Notes: a model not told the origin generated them from the letters alone. Positions 37,731-49,401 are shown, counted from the stretch's first letter. The stretch: DNA of 64,000 nt from Acanthochromis polyacanthus (GCF_021347895.1 NC_067123.1:5275828-5339827), one strand, 5' to 3'. Program-made: numbers and translations.

Positions 37731-38757
37731 TCCTGAACTGGTTTCAACACCATCCACAGTTTACAGTGCTGTACCTTCCACCATATTCTCCATTTCTAAA
37801 CCACATCCAAGAGATTTTCTCGGCATGGTGGTGGAAGGTTTATGATCTCCGGCCTCAGGCTCAGGCGCCCTTCATTCAGGCCATGGAAGAGGCCTGCGAC
37901 CAAATCGACGTCGCAGCAGCAAGGATGGATCCGTCATTCAAGACAGTTCTTCCCACGTTGTCTTGCCAATGAGGATATTTCCTGCGACGTTGTTGAAATT
38001 CTCTGGCTAGATCCAGTTAGGTGAAGAGATGTGTAGTATTTCACTTATTTTATTGGATTTCTTTTTGTTTTCTTCTTTTACTTTACAGTTCTTTTAACCT
38101 GTACTGGTAGAACAGTATTTTTATTTGTCTATTTTCTGGGCTTACAGTGTTTGGACATGTTTTGTTGTGATTGTCTATGTTGACTGATTTCAGTTATATA
38201 AAAAGAAACAAATGATATTTTCAATAGTCTGCAGCATTGATCTTGTGATGTGTTTGGTGAATTTACCAAGTTGTATATTTGAACTTTCTCTGTGTACTTC
38301 ACTTACAGTGATCTAATCACTGAGAGGTAGAATTACGATAAGTGTTTTAGGTCAAACGCAGCAGTGTGTAACTGATTCAGACAGAATTAAGCCTTATGAA
38401 ATGTGTGTGTTTCATTTGGTAACATAATATGGTTTTTAGAAATGTGTGTACAGTTTTTACAATAGTGTTTCATTTTGCACAAGATCTGAGGCTTGCTGCA
38501 TATTCTGTGTGTGCTTGTGTTAATTTTGTGTACTGTTTTAAAATTCCGAGCCCTGTTTTTAAAATCGTGTTTAAGCAATCGTAAAAAACTGCAAAGAGTT
38601 TCATTGGGTTTTTTTATGAATGTTTTTATATTAATGGTGTTGCATGTTTTTGTGTTTGTTTTTTTATGTTATTTTATTTCATGATGCACTTTGACTGCAC
38701 TTTTAAGTTCTTAGTTCTCATACAGAGACAATGAAGACAATCTGATTCTGATTCTGA

Positions 38758-38877
38758 AAATGAACCTTTGTGTTGTCAAACTTTCCACACGTCAGATTCT
38801 CCTGATGTTAGAGCCTCCAACGTTGGTGAAATGTCGACCAAAGACTGTATTCTAGTAGAAACATAGATCTATCCATA
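38758..38877. repeat. Intergenic repeat unit copy
   Basis: GACCAAAGACTGTATT and CTCCTGATGTTAGAGCCTC match the units at 16405-16500, 45060-45200 and 51125-51230. Confidence 0.6.
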
Positions 38878-39248
38878 CAGGGTGCCCCCCAAAAATGTAT
38901 ACACCTTTTAGCAGCTGATAACTAACTAACCTCACACCACTAGACTTCTTTTTATGGGGATACCTAAAAGTCTACGCAATGAGACCTGCAACAGTCACTG
39001 AATTGAGAGCAACCATTGAACGTGAATGCATGCAAATACCAAGGGAGTTGTTTCATGATGTGTGCTATTCCATCGCTTTGCGTTGTCGGCAGTGTCTGAA
39101 CCAGAACGGACGTCAGTTTGAGAACAGGCGGTGATAAAACAACAGAATGATATTTGTAAATTCTTTAACATGTTAAAAATTAAACAAATTAAAATAAACA
39201 CCTAGTTTACAAGTATTTAAAGTGTGTATACATTTTTGGGAAACCCTG
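38878..39248 (+). mobile_element. Mariner-derived deletion element
   Basis: Ends CAGGGTGCCCCCCAAAAATG and CATTTTTGGGAAACCCTG are inverted repeats. The interior keeps the transposase C-terminus: LTPLDFFLWGYLKVYAMRPA, ending FENRR at a TGA near 39134. This is a mariner-type DDE segment lacking the N-terminal two thirds. Confidence 0.75.
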
Positions 39249-39277
39249 TCTACACTTACAGGAACTTTGAGAAATCC

Positions 39278-39286
39278 TTGTGTGTG

Positions 39287-39333
<47 letters not shown>

Positions 39334-39349
39334 ATGTGTGTGTGTGTGC
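39278..39349. repeat. GT/GTGC microsatellite
   Basis: GT run passing into tandem GTGC units and back to GT, followed by the CTAGCATGCTAACAGCCTC word shared with the B and E flanks. Confidence 0.9.
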
Positions 39350-39354
39350 TAGCA

Positions 39355-39951
39355 TGCTAACAGCCTCTAATTAACTTGTTGAAAATTATTTCAATCAGTA
39401 TTTTAACTGAAAAAAGAAAGATAGATGAATACTACTACTACTAATAATAATAATAAATGTTATTTCTGTAGCACCTTCAAACTGCAGCAACAATAAAACC
39501 TGAAAGAAACTTTGAACACAAAGAGAAAGAATCCAGCAACACTCAGTTGTGTCTGACAGTAAATGGATTTAATTAAATGACATGGGTCAGCCTCACAGGT
39601 TCGAGGATTTCAGATGCACACCAGAGATACATAAGCAGATTTTTGTTTAATTCATCAGGTTCCAAACTTTAGTTTCTATCAGTGTGTTTGTAAGAATCAC
39701 ATCAGGAAACTTTCACTGATACAAATGACAAATGAAAAAAAAAAACAATAAAATTTTCCCAGTTTCAAAAAATATGTTTGCAAAAAAATTTAACCTTTTT
39801 TTAAAACATTACTTTTAAAAAATAAGAAAAGTCTCATTAAATATTCTTCATTTTGAATTTTAAATTCCCAATTTATTTGTTAAGCTCTTAATTCATTTTT
39901 TTTCTTCATCTGGATGTTCTCATCAGACCCATCTCTGCTGTCGTCATCAGA
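39355..39951. other. 3' UTR and downstream flank of gene C
   Basis: Minus-strand AATAAA (TTTATT at 39872-39877) lies about 75 bp past the gene C stop. The block is homologous to the gene B and relic E 3' regions. Confidence 0.55.
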
Positions 39952-41093
39952 CTAGAGTCTGCCGTCAACATCAGACCTGCCTCTCCTGGCATTAAACTTG
40001 CCTCTCCCGCCATTAAACTTGCCTCTCCCGCCATTAAACCTGCCCCTCACACCATTAAACCTGCCTCTCCCGCCATTAAACCTGACTCTTCCACCATTAA
40101 ACCTGCCTCTCCTGACATTAGACTTGTCTTTGCTGTCTTCATCAGACTTGTCACTGTCGTCGTCATCAGACTTGCCTCTCCTGCCATCAGATTTGTCTTT
40201 GCTGCCCTTAGACTTGCCTCTCCTGCCATTAGACTTGTCTTTGCTGTCTTCATCAGACTCGTCACTGCCACTGTCATCAGACTCGTCACTGTCATCGTCA
40301 TCAGAGCTGTCATTGCTGCTGTCATCAGAGCTGTCATTGCTGCTGTCATCAGAGCTGTCATTGCTGCTGTCATCAGAGCTGTCATTGCTGCTGTCATCAG
40401 AGCTGTCATTGCTGCTGTCATCAGAGCTGTCATTGCTGCTGTCATCAGACTTGTCTCTGCTGTCATCAGACTTGTCTCTGCTGTCATTAGACTTGTCTCT
40501 GCTGTCGTCATCAGAGCTGTCATTGCTGCTGTCATCAGACTTGTCTTTGCTGTCATTAGGCTTGTCTCTGCTGTCATTAGACTTGTCTCTGCTGTCGTCA
40601 TCAGAGCTGTCATTGCTGCTGTCATCAGACTTGTCTTTGCTGTCATTAGACCTGTCTCTACTGTCGTCACCAGACCCATCATTGCTGTCGTCATCAGATT
40701 TGTCTTTCCTGCCGTCAGATCCATCATTGCTGCTGTCATCAGACTTGTCTCTGCTGTCGTCATCAGAGCTGTCATTGCTGCTGTCATCAGAGCTGTCATT
40801 GCTGCTGTCATCAGACTTGTCTCTGCTGTCATTAGACTTGTCTCTGCTGTCGTCATCAGAGCTGTCATTGCTGCTGTCATCAGACTTGTCTTTGCTGTCA
40901 TTAGACCTGTCTCTACTGTCGTCACCAGACCCATCATTGCTGTCGTCATCAGATTTGTCTTTCCTGCCGTCAGATCCATCATTGCTGCTGTCATCAGACT
41001 TGTCTCTGCTGTCGTCATCAGAGCTGTCTTTGCTGCTGTCATCAGACTTCTCTCTGTCGTCATTGGCGTCATCAGGGTCATCATTTGCCTCTT
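39952..41093 (-). CDS. Gene C terminal exon: DS-repeat region and RFNGG tail
   Basis: Single open frame of 380 codons including the stop, after acceptor GTCGACACAG. Residues about 1-250 of the exon are (DDSSNDSS)-type repeats with RDKS and KDKS interruptions. A 255-bp (85-codon) segment occurs twice (about 40640-40740 and 40895-40995 mark equivalent points). From about 40300 downward in coordinate the protein becomes DSDESDD, then RRGKS, then repeated RFNGGRG ending DVDGRL. Net charge flips from strongly acidic to basic within one exon. Confidence 0.82.
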
Positions 41094-43262
41094 CTGTGTC
41101 GACACAAGGTGCAAAATGAAAACAAATACATGTGAAACTGATGCAAACTGATGTGAAATGACCACAAAGACACAAAATTACTCAAAGCAAATAGAAAAGC
41201 ACAAACAAATAAACACAAATAGAGGAAGATTTAGTGCAAACATTAAAACACACAAACCAATAAAATAGAGATGCAGAATGAATGCAAAAAAGTGCAGAAT
41301 GTCCAAAAAGACACAAAATGACTAAAAAGAGAATGAAAGTGATTTCAACAGATGAAAAATGAACCCAAACAGGAGACACAGCAACAGTCGAAACAAACAC
41401 AGAGGCCACAAACCAACAAAGAGACACAAACTGAGATCAGAGACTCACAAAGAATCAAACTAACTGGAGTCAAAGAAGCTGTTGATGTTTCTGGATGCAT
41501 CAGAAAACACCAAAACCACAGATATGAAACCGTTGTCTCACCTTCAGGGCTGCTGTAGCCGATGCTGTCGTGGAGGGGTTTGGCGATGAACATAGCTTGA
41601 AAAAATGACAGAGTTTGTAATTAAACTATTTCCAGACAGAGTACATTAGGTTGTTTAGGTAATTGCCATGCAGACAAATAAATGTGTATAACGTGTATGT
41701 ACGGTTATACAGGAACCTGTGTTTACAAATGTAGCACATAAAAACACAGAAACAGAAAGATGATGAGTGCATGAATGTGAATTTGTTATCATTTCGATTC
41801 CAAATTGGAAAATGATTTATCAGTGAAAAGTAGCTCAAACCAAAGAATTTTTATCTGAAGTTCCCGAAACACACCGAGAGTAAACCGGACGGTCCCAGTG
41901 GAGAGCGATTCATAGTAGCAGTAATCAGGGCTGCACGTTTAGAACAAGGCAATGGCCCAATAATTAGAGCCACAGGTATAAAGTGAGACATACTAGCACT
42001 AATCAGGACTGCAGCAATAAAATAAGGCAGAGTAAGCATTCAGTGTATTTACCAATGCCAGCGTCTTCATCTTTAGACTCTTTGACCTCGTTATCTGCCG
42101 ACACAAAACATCAGAACAACACTTTAACAACACTGAACGAATGCAGCAGATAAGTCTGAGTGAATTAAATAAACATTACTGTCAGAGAGATTAGCAGCAT
42201 CTCTGGAGACAAACATGATGCATCAACATGGAGGTTAATCAGCCAATAAATAAATATCACCAATATCTTACTGCTGCTGCATCACTTATGTACATACACA
42301 TGTGGAGATCATACATCCAGCATCTTTATTCCAAACTAAGAGATTATTAGGGGTGAGGTGGAGATTGTTAACTTCAACTATTGATTAATTTCATCATCGA
42401 TTAACCTGCTCATCATTTTTTCCATCAGTCAACTGATTGTTTGGTTTGTAAAAACCTGAAAATTTTTGTCAGATTGTAAATACGTTTTTTTAATGGTTTG
42501 AACTATTGGTTTGATTAATAATGAATAACTGAAGGTATAAAATGTTTTAGTATTGTCAGAAATATTGTCTTTATGTGTTTGATTTGTAAAAATGTACATT
42601 TGTAAAGTAACTAAAACTGTTAGAAAAATGTAATGAAGTATCTGAGCTGTATTTCAGTAAAGTACTGTAACATGGCAGCCTGTGGGGGGCGCCACTACTG
42701 TACAGGCTATGCAGAGATGCAGCGCTCTGATTGGCTACTCTATAATAATATTTTTTAGAAGCTTAAAAGTAAATTAATAATGTGTAATGAATAATACATA
42801 TGAACTTACACTGTTAATGACAGTGAGTCATATTTAGGCAGGTTTTAATGTTCAGTGTACAATAAATAATCAATATTAATAAACACACAGCTGTTAATGG
42901 CAATAGGTTAACTGATTATCGATGCTGTCATATCTTACTGTGAGCATCAGCCAAGAGAGAAACGGCAGCCAAGGCCAGAACCAGCAACACAACAGACCTG
43001 CAACGCAAACAGACACACACAGATTTGACTACAGCAGGTGATTTGACTGCAGCAGGTGATCTGACTGCAGGTTTGGATGTTGTTTTGTTGTTTTATTTGC
43101 ATATGTTTTTCTGATTCCATGTTCATACAGAAGCTATTTAAAGTTTAGCAAAGTTCTGTGAAGTTCTTTTTACAACATGTGACTGAAACAGGTCAAGCTG
43201 AAGGAGGCGGAGAATTAAACTCCTCCAGGTTTAAAGTGAATCTAAACTCACCGTCCCAGCAT
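39952..43262 (-). CDS. Gene C: secreted Ser/Asp-repeat protein with basic tail
   Basis: Coding exons: 43262-43252, 42997-42939, 42094-42053, 41595-41542 and 41093-39952 (stop). They total 1308 bp, i.e. 435 residues. Start MLGRSVVLLVLALAAVSLL is a signal peptide; mature N-terminus expected near ADAH. Exon 3 gives NNEVKESKDEDAGI, exon 4 AMFIAKPLHDSIGYSSPE. The last exon opens EEANDDPDDANDDREKSDDS. It runs through Ser/Asp/Asn repeats of the DDSSNDSS type, then Lys/Arg/Gly patches, and ends in repeated RFNGGRG. Phases match genes A, B and D. The Ser/Asp content suggests a heavily phosphorylated calcium-binding matrix protein similar in composition to DSPP or starmaker; orthology is not shown. All members are minus strand and regularly spaced. 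Confidence 0.82.
42100..42930. other. Gene C intron 2
   Basis: Holds a copy of the GGAGGTTAATCAGCCAATAA block seen in gene B introns, then the block shared with B intron 2 (26740-27290). No additional phase 1-1 exon was found. Confidence 0.5.
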
Positions 43263-43360
43263 GTTGTTGTTGTTGTCGTTGATCGAAGATCGACTGGAAA
43301 CTTTGTGAGTAGGAGCTTCAAGTCCTGAAGTTCTAGATTTGATGTTAAACTGAGCTGCAG

Positions 43361-43367
43361 CTTTATA
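43361..43367 (-). promoter_or_regulatory. TATA box of gene C
   Basis: TATAAAG on the minus strand, 99 bp upstream of the gene C start codon, in a region conserved with the gene A and B promoters. Confidence 0.6.
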
Positions 43368-43379
43368 TTCTCAGACTGT

Positions 43380-44150
43380 GGATCCCGCCTCCATCAGCCT
43401 CATCCTTCCGGATCGCCTTAAATCAAACTCACATTTGCATCAAAACGTTCTGTGGTCATGTTTTGTTTTTGAATCTGCATTAAAATGGAAACTTTAACGA
43501 GTGACTTTTGAACACACCCTGCTTTGTTTAAACTATTTTCAGACCTAATTTACTCATCAGGTTGTTCAGGACAGTTTGAACCTTCAGTTTCAGCTTTTCA
43601 ATAAAATAATGCAACAGGTGTTGTCCATAAACAATTAAATCAACTGAATTAATTTAATTAAAATACAATCAAACTAATTTAACTGAACTCAATTAAAAAC
43701 AGTGAAGTTGTCATATCTCAAATGTGTAGAGACACAGGGGATACTTTAGAATAAATACATTTATAGTATAAATTTTATATGTATATATGATATGATGTGA
43801 AGCATGGTGGTGGCAGCATCATGAGAAAGAGTCTTTTTTGTTGAAGCTTCAGCAGACAAGTCATTTTATATTGACCCTAATTCAATGCACTGATGGGAAG
43901 TTCAGCTCTTTTCAGAGAGCTGGTTCTTTCTCCCAAACGATTCCTAATGTGTTATTATTTCTAGCCTCATATTTTAGCCTGACCTGGCAAATTTGAACGA
44001 TTTGTATGTTGATAAATCCTTTTGCATTCAGCGTTCGTATGAGAAGCCTCATAATTGCCTCATTTTGTGCATTTGTTCTGTTACAAGGAGGCATTCTTGC
44101 TTTTGTTTAATATTTTAATCAAACTTTTTTGCATAAAAAACAAATGAACG
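43380..44150. other. Upstream flank of gene C
   Basis: GC-rich promoter block (GATCCCGCCTCCATCAGCC) shared with gene B, then AT-rich sequence. A single Tc1-like fragment (AAGCATGGTGGTGGCAGCAT) is at 43800-43822. No exon was found. Confidence 0.5.
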
Positions 44151-44189
44151 GGTGTGTAGATATATCCATGGATGTGCTGAGACACATCA

Positions 44190-44560
44190 TCAGTGATGCT
44201 TCCTGAAATCATTGGGTGTTTCTGGTCTCTCAGCATCAGACACCCTTCTTCAGGGGACCCAGTTGGGGCTGATCAGACCCTGACTTGTGTCCCAGCACCA
44301 TTGACTCACTTCTCCGACCTCTTGATCCAGATCCACCTGGAGGCTCTTCTCTGCAGCCTCTATGGTGGACTTGATGGTTCTCTTTTTCACAGATTCTGTG
44401 ATGCCAAGCAGGGTGTAGGTCTTGCAGAGGAAGTGGGCCGTAAAGCCAATGCCAGTGCTCCCCTCCAAGTCATTGTAAGACTTCCCCGTCGTCCTGACAA
44501 TTCAAAGGGCTTCAATGTGGAGCGCAGAACTCGCCAGCCTGATGTCACTGACTGAACAAT
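44190..44560 (-). mobile_element. Possible LINE C-terminal fragment
   Basis: The minus strand has a 72-codon frame with GITESVKKRTIKSTIEAAEK, similar to C-terminal pieces I associate with R2/R4-type fish LINEs. No RT motif is present and the identity is a weak recollection. Sequence to about 45000 shows nothing further. Confidence 0.25.
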
Positions 44561-45029
44561 ACAGAGCTTGCCTCATTTGGAGTTGGTGGAACGATGTTCC
44601 CAAAAGACAACAGCAAGGGGAAGGAAATTTGATTTGACACATGCTTGTACACAAACTCATCCACAAAACATACGCACACATACAGTAATCAGCATGTGTA
44701 ATCTTTGTCCCCATCGACACCTGTGAGGAAACTTTTCTTAGTCCACAGTTCCCTGCCTCCCATCTGTGATATACTAACCCTCTTCCATGCAGTCCTGCCA
44801 GGGAACTGTTTGTTCCAGTAAGAGGACTTGCTTAGAGGAGGCGGATGTCAGCACCACGTCTGATCTCAAGGAGGTCGGTGTTATATGCTGTGGAAACATG
44901 AGCTGCCTGCCCAAGTCAACTTGCAGCTCCCAGTCGATGAGAGAAGGTCACCTGTAGATGTTGGCTGTAATCGTGTCTTCTCTCCATCTTTCATGAAAGG
45001 TATTATCTGTGGGCTGTGGGCTGATTTCA

Positions 45030-45314
45030 AGTTAAAAATGCACAAAAATGGACCTTTGTCTTGTCAAACTTTCCACACATCACATTCTACTGATATTAGA
45101 GCCTCAAAAGTTGGTAAAATTTCGACCAAAGATTGTATTTTAGTAGAAATATGGATCCATGCATATAGATGTACCCCTTCAGGAACTTTATGGAGACACT
45201 AAACCAGCCTGGATTGGAGATTTGAATTTGGATCAGAAAATAAAACCTCAGAACAGAAGCGGCTGAAAGTTCAACCAAGGACAGAAACAAGAAACACTGA
45301 AGAGAGAAATAAAT

Positions 45315-45330
<16 letters not shown>
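45030..45330. repeat. Intergenic repeat unit copy
   Basis: Carries TTGTCAAACTTTCCACACAT, the CTACTGATATTAGAGCCTC word, and CAGGAACTTTATGGAGACAC. It is highly similar to 16405-16620, including the following GT repeat. Confidence 0.65.
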
Positions 45331-45760
<430 letters not shown>

Positions 45761-45959
45761 TGCTAACAGCCTCTAATGAACTCGTGTTTGATAAATCAGC
45801 AACCGTTAAAGGACTCGCGTTAAAACTGAAACTGTTCAGATGAAAAAACAACAATTTATATCTCAGTAGTTTTTAGATTTTTTAGTTTTTAGAAGCTTGA
45901 TTTATAAAAAATTTTATTTTTTTCTATTGTTCAAGAAACTATAATAATAGTAATAATCA

Positions 45960-46500
45960 GAATAATATGGCAAGTTTATTTCTACAGCATAATTCATGAA
46001 CAAGGTAATTCAAAATGATTTACAATGGCAAAGAAATTCATTACAAAGATGATTTAAAAGGTAAATATTAAAAGCATTAAAATCATAGAAATAAAACACA
46101 ATTTAAGCAATAAAATCAATATGAAATGTCATGATAATTAAAACAAAGAAATTAAAACTCAGATAAAGAGAGAGAAAATGAAATCCCTTTAAGAGTGACA
46201 GTGTCGTGCTGGTATTTAGGCAGTCATTCATCAAAGGCAACAGGAAATCAGTCTGTCGCCTCGATTTAAAGGAGCTGAGAGTGTCAGCAGACCTGGAGGT
46301 TTCTGGAAGTTTGTTCCAGATATGTGGAGCATAAAAACTGAAAGCTGTTCTCCATGTTTGGCTCTGACTCTGAGGACAGAGAGCAGATCTGTACCAGAGG
46401 ACCTGAGCGATCTGGATGGTTCAGATACTAAAAGGAGGTCACTGATGCACTTTGGCTCTAAGCTATTCAGAGCTTTATAAACTAACAAAAGTATTCTGCC
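45960..46500 (-). mobile_element. LINE 3'-end fragment
   Basis: The minus strand reads LLVYKALNSLEPKCISDLL and a C-terminal region resembling LINE proteins, without an intact frame. The same type of sequence appears to resume near 47600, after the next entry. Confidence 0.45.
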
Positions 46501-47595
46501 CAGCCAAAAAATAGTCACACACTCTAATATTTTGTTGGACTGGCTTTAACTTTGAGTGTGGCACTGTGGCATCGTTTCAATAAGCTTCTGTAATGTCACA
46601 GCATTTATTTTTGTCCACAGTTGCATTAATTTTCTACCAAGATCTTATATTGATGATGGGAAAGTCAGACCGCTGAGCAAAGTCTTCTCCAGAACATCCC
46701 AAAGATTCTCAGTGGTTCTGAGGTCTGGACTCTGTGGAGGACAATCCATCTCATCTCCCTGATCCACTCATTCTCAGTGTGAGCCCATGAATCCTGGCAT
46801 CATCATCTTGAAACATGTCCATGTTATCAGGAAGAAAACCTCCACTGATGTACAGACCTGGTCATTCAGTATCTTCAGGTATCAGCTGATCTCATTCTTT
46901 GGGAACATAACGTTGGTGAACCTGACCAACCCCAGATCATAACCCTAACCCCCACAGGCTGGTAGACACTAGCCATGATGAGTTCATCACTTCATCCTCT
47001 CTTCTTACCCTGATGCCCCCATCACTTTGGAACAGGGTAAATCTGGACTCATCAGACCACATGACCTTCTTCCATTGCTCCAGAGTCCAATCTTTATACT
47101 ACCTAGCAAACTGAAGCCTTTTTTCCTGATCAGCTTCACTGATCAGTGGTTTTCTTAGAGCTACAGCTGTTTAGTCCCAATCCTTTGAGTTCCCTTCACA
47201 TTGTTCATGTAGAAATGTTCTTACTTTCACTATTAAACAGTCACGAGTTCTACTGTTCATTTCCTACAATCATCCAAGAGTTTGTTTCGACCACATTTCT
47301 TCCTCAAAGATGATGGCTCTCCACTATCCTTCAGGTTTTAATAATGTGTTGGACGGTTCTTAACTGGATTTTAGTGGTTTCATCTCCTCAGTTGTTTTCT
47401 TTGCTTGATGCAGGCCAATAATTTGACCCCTCTGAGACAGATTAACATCTTTTCATGACCACAGAATATGTCTTCCAACATGGTTGTTTAAGAAATGAGA
47501 AGCTCCTCACTGCATCAGATAGGGTTCAATAAGTTGTTGCAGCTGAAACGTATTCATCACTGCAGTAATTATCAAATGGAAGCCTCTTACCTATT
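46500..47595. mobile_element. Tc1/mariner-related non-autonomous repeat
   Basis: Begins CCAGCCAAAAAATAGTCACACACTC-like sequence and includes GGACTCATCAGACCACATGA and TCCATTGCTCCAGAGTCCAA. I recognise these words from a widespread fish DNA repeat related to Tc1. No open transposase was seen. It splits the LINE fragment. Confidence 0.45.
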
Positions 47596-47814
47596 AGTTT
47601 AGTTAATATGGTTTTGAAAGGTCAGGTCTGAGTCCATGACTACACCCAGATTTGTGACCTGATGAGTGTTTTTTAATTTTAATTACTGAAGCTGTTTGCT
47701 GACATTTAATAGCTCCTCTTTAGCTCAGTTTTGAGCATGTTTACCTGACACAGTGATAATAAAAATAATACTCATCATCATAATAACAATAATAATGGTT
47801 ATTTCTGCAGCACC

Positions 47815-48551
47815 TTTAAACTGCAGCAACAATAAAAAACTGTGAACACAAAGAGAAAGAACTGAGTGATACTCGGGCGTGTGTGACAGTAAATGGATTT
47901 AATTAAATAAAGCAGGTCAGCCTCACGTGTTCAAGGTTTTCGGTCTGATGTTTTTGGTATCAGCAGCAAACCAGAGAAACAAAAGCAGATTCTTTTTATT
48001 GATCAGGTTCCAAACTTTAGTTTTTATCAGCGTGTTTATAAGAATCACATCATGAAACTTTTACTGAAACAACTACAAAACTTTCCCAGTTTAGAAAAAT
48101 ACGTTCACAAAAAATTTGTAACCTTTTTCACACCTTTTTCTTTAAACATACTTCATTTTCCTAATGTTTATGTTAAACTCTTTATTCAGATTATTTATTC
48201 TTCATCTGGATGTTTAAATATTTCAACTGAATTCTTTACATCTATTTATAAATGAACTTTTTCATTCATAAACGTTTTTCATAACTTGCTTGTAAATTTA
48301 GATTTTTTTAATTAGTTTTTTGTTTGTGTTTTAATTACGTTTTAACTGTGTTTTGTATTTGCTGCTGCCTGTCTTGGCCCAGGATTCCCTTGCAAAAGAG
48401 GTTGTTCATCTCAATGGGATTTCTCCTGGTTAAATAAAGGTTAGTAAAATAATTTGGTGTTTTTCTTCACCTTGACTTGTGAACTTGATATCTTTATTCT
48501 TCCTCAAATATTCCATTTTTTATTGTTTTCTCGCTAAGTTAAAGTTCTTCT
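47815..48551. other. 3' flank of relic exon E
   Basis: Homologous to the downstream flanks of genes B and C (AAACTGCAGCAACAATAAAA, then a cancer-free AT-rich 3' UTR-like stretch with CTTCATCTGGATGTTTA). This shows that E is the 3' end of another family member. Confidence 0.6.
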
Positions 48552-48745
48552 TTATTTTCCATGTGGACTCTGCAGAAAACAATGTCTGCTTTGTTTCTTC
48601 CTCCAGTTTTTTTTTTTTTTCAATCTGCAGGTTTTATTTCTTTTGTTAGAGCTGACGTGGCCTCCAGCCTCCTTCTGAGCTACTGATTTGGTTGTCAGTG
48701 GTTGAACTGGTTGATCAGATGTTTCTGTTGAGAAAACCCCTTCAT
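48552..48745 (-). CDS. Orphan terminal exon E of a fifth family member
   Basis: After acceptor TTCTTACAG the phase-1 frame reads DEGVFSTETSDQPVQPLTTK, then SVAQKEAGGHVSSNKRNKTC. A Lys/Arg-rich end (RLKKKKNWRKKQSR) leads to HCFLQSPHGK and a stop, 64 codons including the stop. Entry phase, position before the shared 3' flank, and an acidic-to-basic switch match genes C and D. No signal-peptide exon or first exon was found between 48.75 and 51.9 kb. It may be a truncated gene, or an alternative last exon reached from gene D about 10 kb upstream. Confidence 0.5.
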
Positions 48746-48759
48746 CTGTAAGAAGAGAC

Positions 48760-49148
48760 AACAAAACACGTCAGAATCAGACATTTATTTCCTCTGACAT
48801 TCTTTTGTCTGCCATCTCATGAATCTGTTTGCTGGAGCCAAAGACGAAGTTCTTTGGCAGAAATCTGAGAATTTCTAATGTTTTCACTCGTGGAAGAAAG
48901 CAGGTGACCTGTGTATCCATTTTAAAGGTTCGAAATCTCCAGAAATAAAACAGACATCAAATGGCGGAAAAAATGCAAAATATTCAACCAGGTTTGTGTT
49001 GTATCTTCATAAAGTTCCTGTAGTGTCTATATATGGATCGATTCATACTTCTACTAAAATGCAGTCTTTGGTCCACATTTCACCAATGTTTGAGGCTCTA
49101 ACATCAGTAGAATCTGATGTTTGGAACGTCTGACAAGGCAAGGTTCCA
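48760..49148. other. Intergenic sequence with a repeat unit in inverse orientation
   Basis: 49010-49140 is an intergenic unit (ATATGGATCGATTCATAC, then AGGCTCTAACATCAGTAG on the plus strand, i.e. inverted relative to 51125). Nothing coding was seen. Confidence 0.5.
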
Positions 49149-49149
49149 G

Positions 49150-49401
49150 TAACCTGGCAATAGCCAGATTAATAATTGTGTAGTACTTGATAGTACTCCA
49201 CAATATCAATCTGGGACCGCTCCATGTAAATCCGTTCGGAGGAAAGAGACACGGATTGGACAATGCAACAGCATGTCCCGCCTCTGACAGGTTTGTTTTT
49301 AGCCAATCACGGCAAACTTTAATATGTCGTCATCGGGTTGCGCACAGGTGCTATGGTGTGGTCAAAGTAAAACAGACTTAATAGCAGCATCTACATGATC
49401 G
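49150..49401. mobile_element. Fragment of the 9471/36897 hAT-like family
   Basis: Opens with a CTGGCAATAGCCAGATTAAT palindromic start and includes GGGACCGCTCCATG and a CCCGCCTCTGACAGG stretch similar to 9530-9600. The right end is not defined. Confidence 0.45.

Larger units (their letters stand above)
36394..38591 (+). mobile_element. IS630/Tc1-mariner-type element, decayed
   Basis: Inverted ends CAGTTTTTTATGATTG and CAATCGTAAAAAACTG. The 3' half of the transposase survives at 37739-38022 (LYLPPYSPFLNHIQEIFSAW, with the DDE_3-type PFLNxIxE motif, then WKVYDLRPQAQAPFIQAMEE). A frame change leads to WIRHSRQFFPRCLANEDISC. The 5' half is missing or unrecognisable. It sits in the 3' UTR of the surrounding LINE and is itself split by a hAT-like insertion. 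Confidence 0.7.
34056..38757 (+). mobile_element. Degenerate LINE (L2/CR1/Rex1-type) carrying nested insertions
   Basis: Plus-strand remnants: PWMTKKLQNLLRERSTVFR near 34137, SLAEELNTFFSRFE near 34350, [20 protein letters not shown] near 34615, LLFVDFSSSFKTILPSRL near 34817. Further on: PQGCMLSPLLFTLYSHDC near 34995, QFADDTTVVGLLSG near 35078, LILNTTKTKEIIVHYRR near 35440, and a C-terminal piece near 36100-36300. The 3' end is near 38757 after ATCTGATTCTGATTCTGA. Stops and frameshifts show decay. A 35185-35400 stretch with an AT dinucleotide run and a 35585-36095 stretch interrupt the coding part. Confidence 0.65.

Noticed and set aside
39998..41119. Plus-strand 373-codon Leu/Ser-rich ORF and a second minus-strand Met/Thr-rich ORF
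   Set aside because: Shadows of the gene C repeat exon; only the Ser/Asp frame has correct splice phase and a family-consistent tail.
39952..43262. Naming gene C as dspp or starmaker
   Set aside because: Only composition supports this. Ser/Asp repeats converge easily and intron phases differ from SCPP genes; no orthology evidence is visible.
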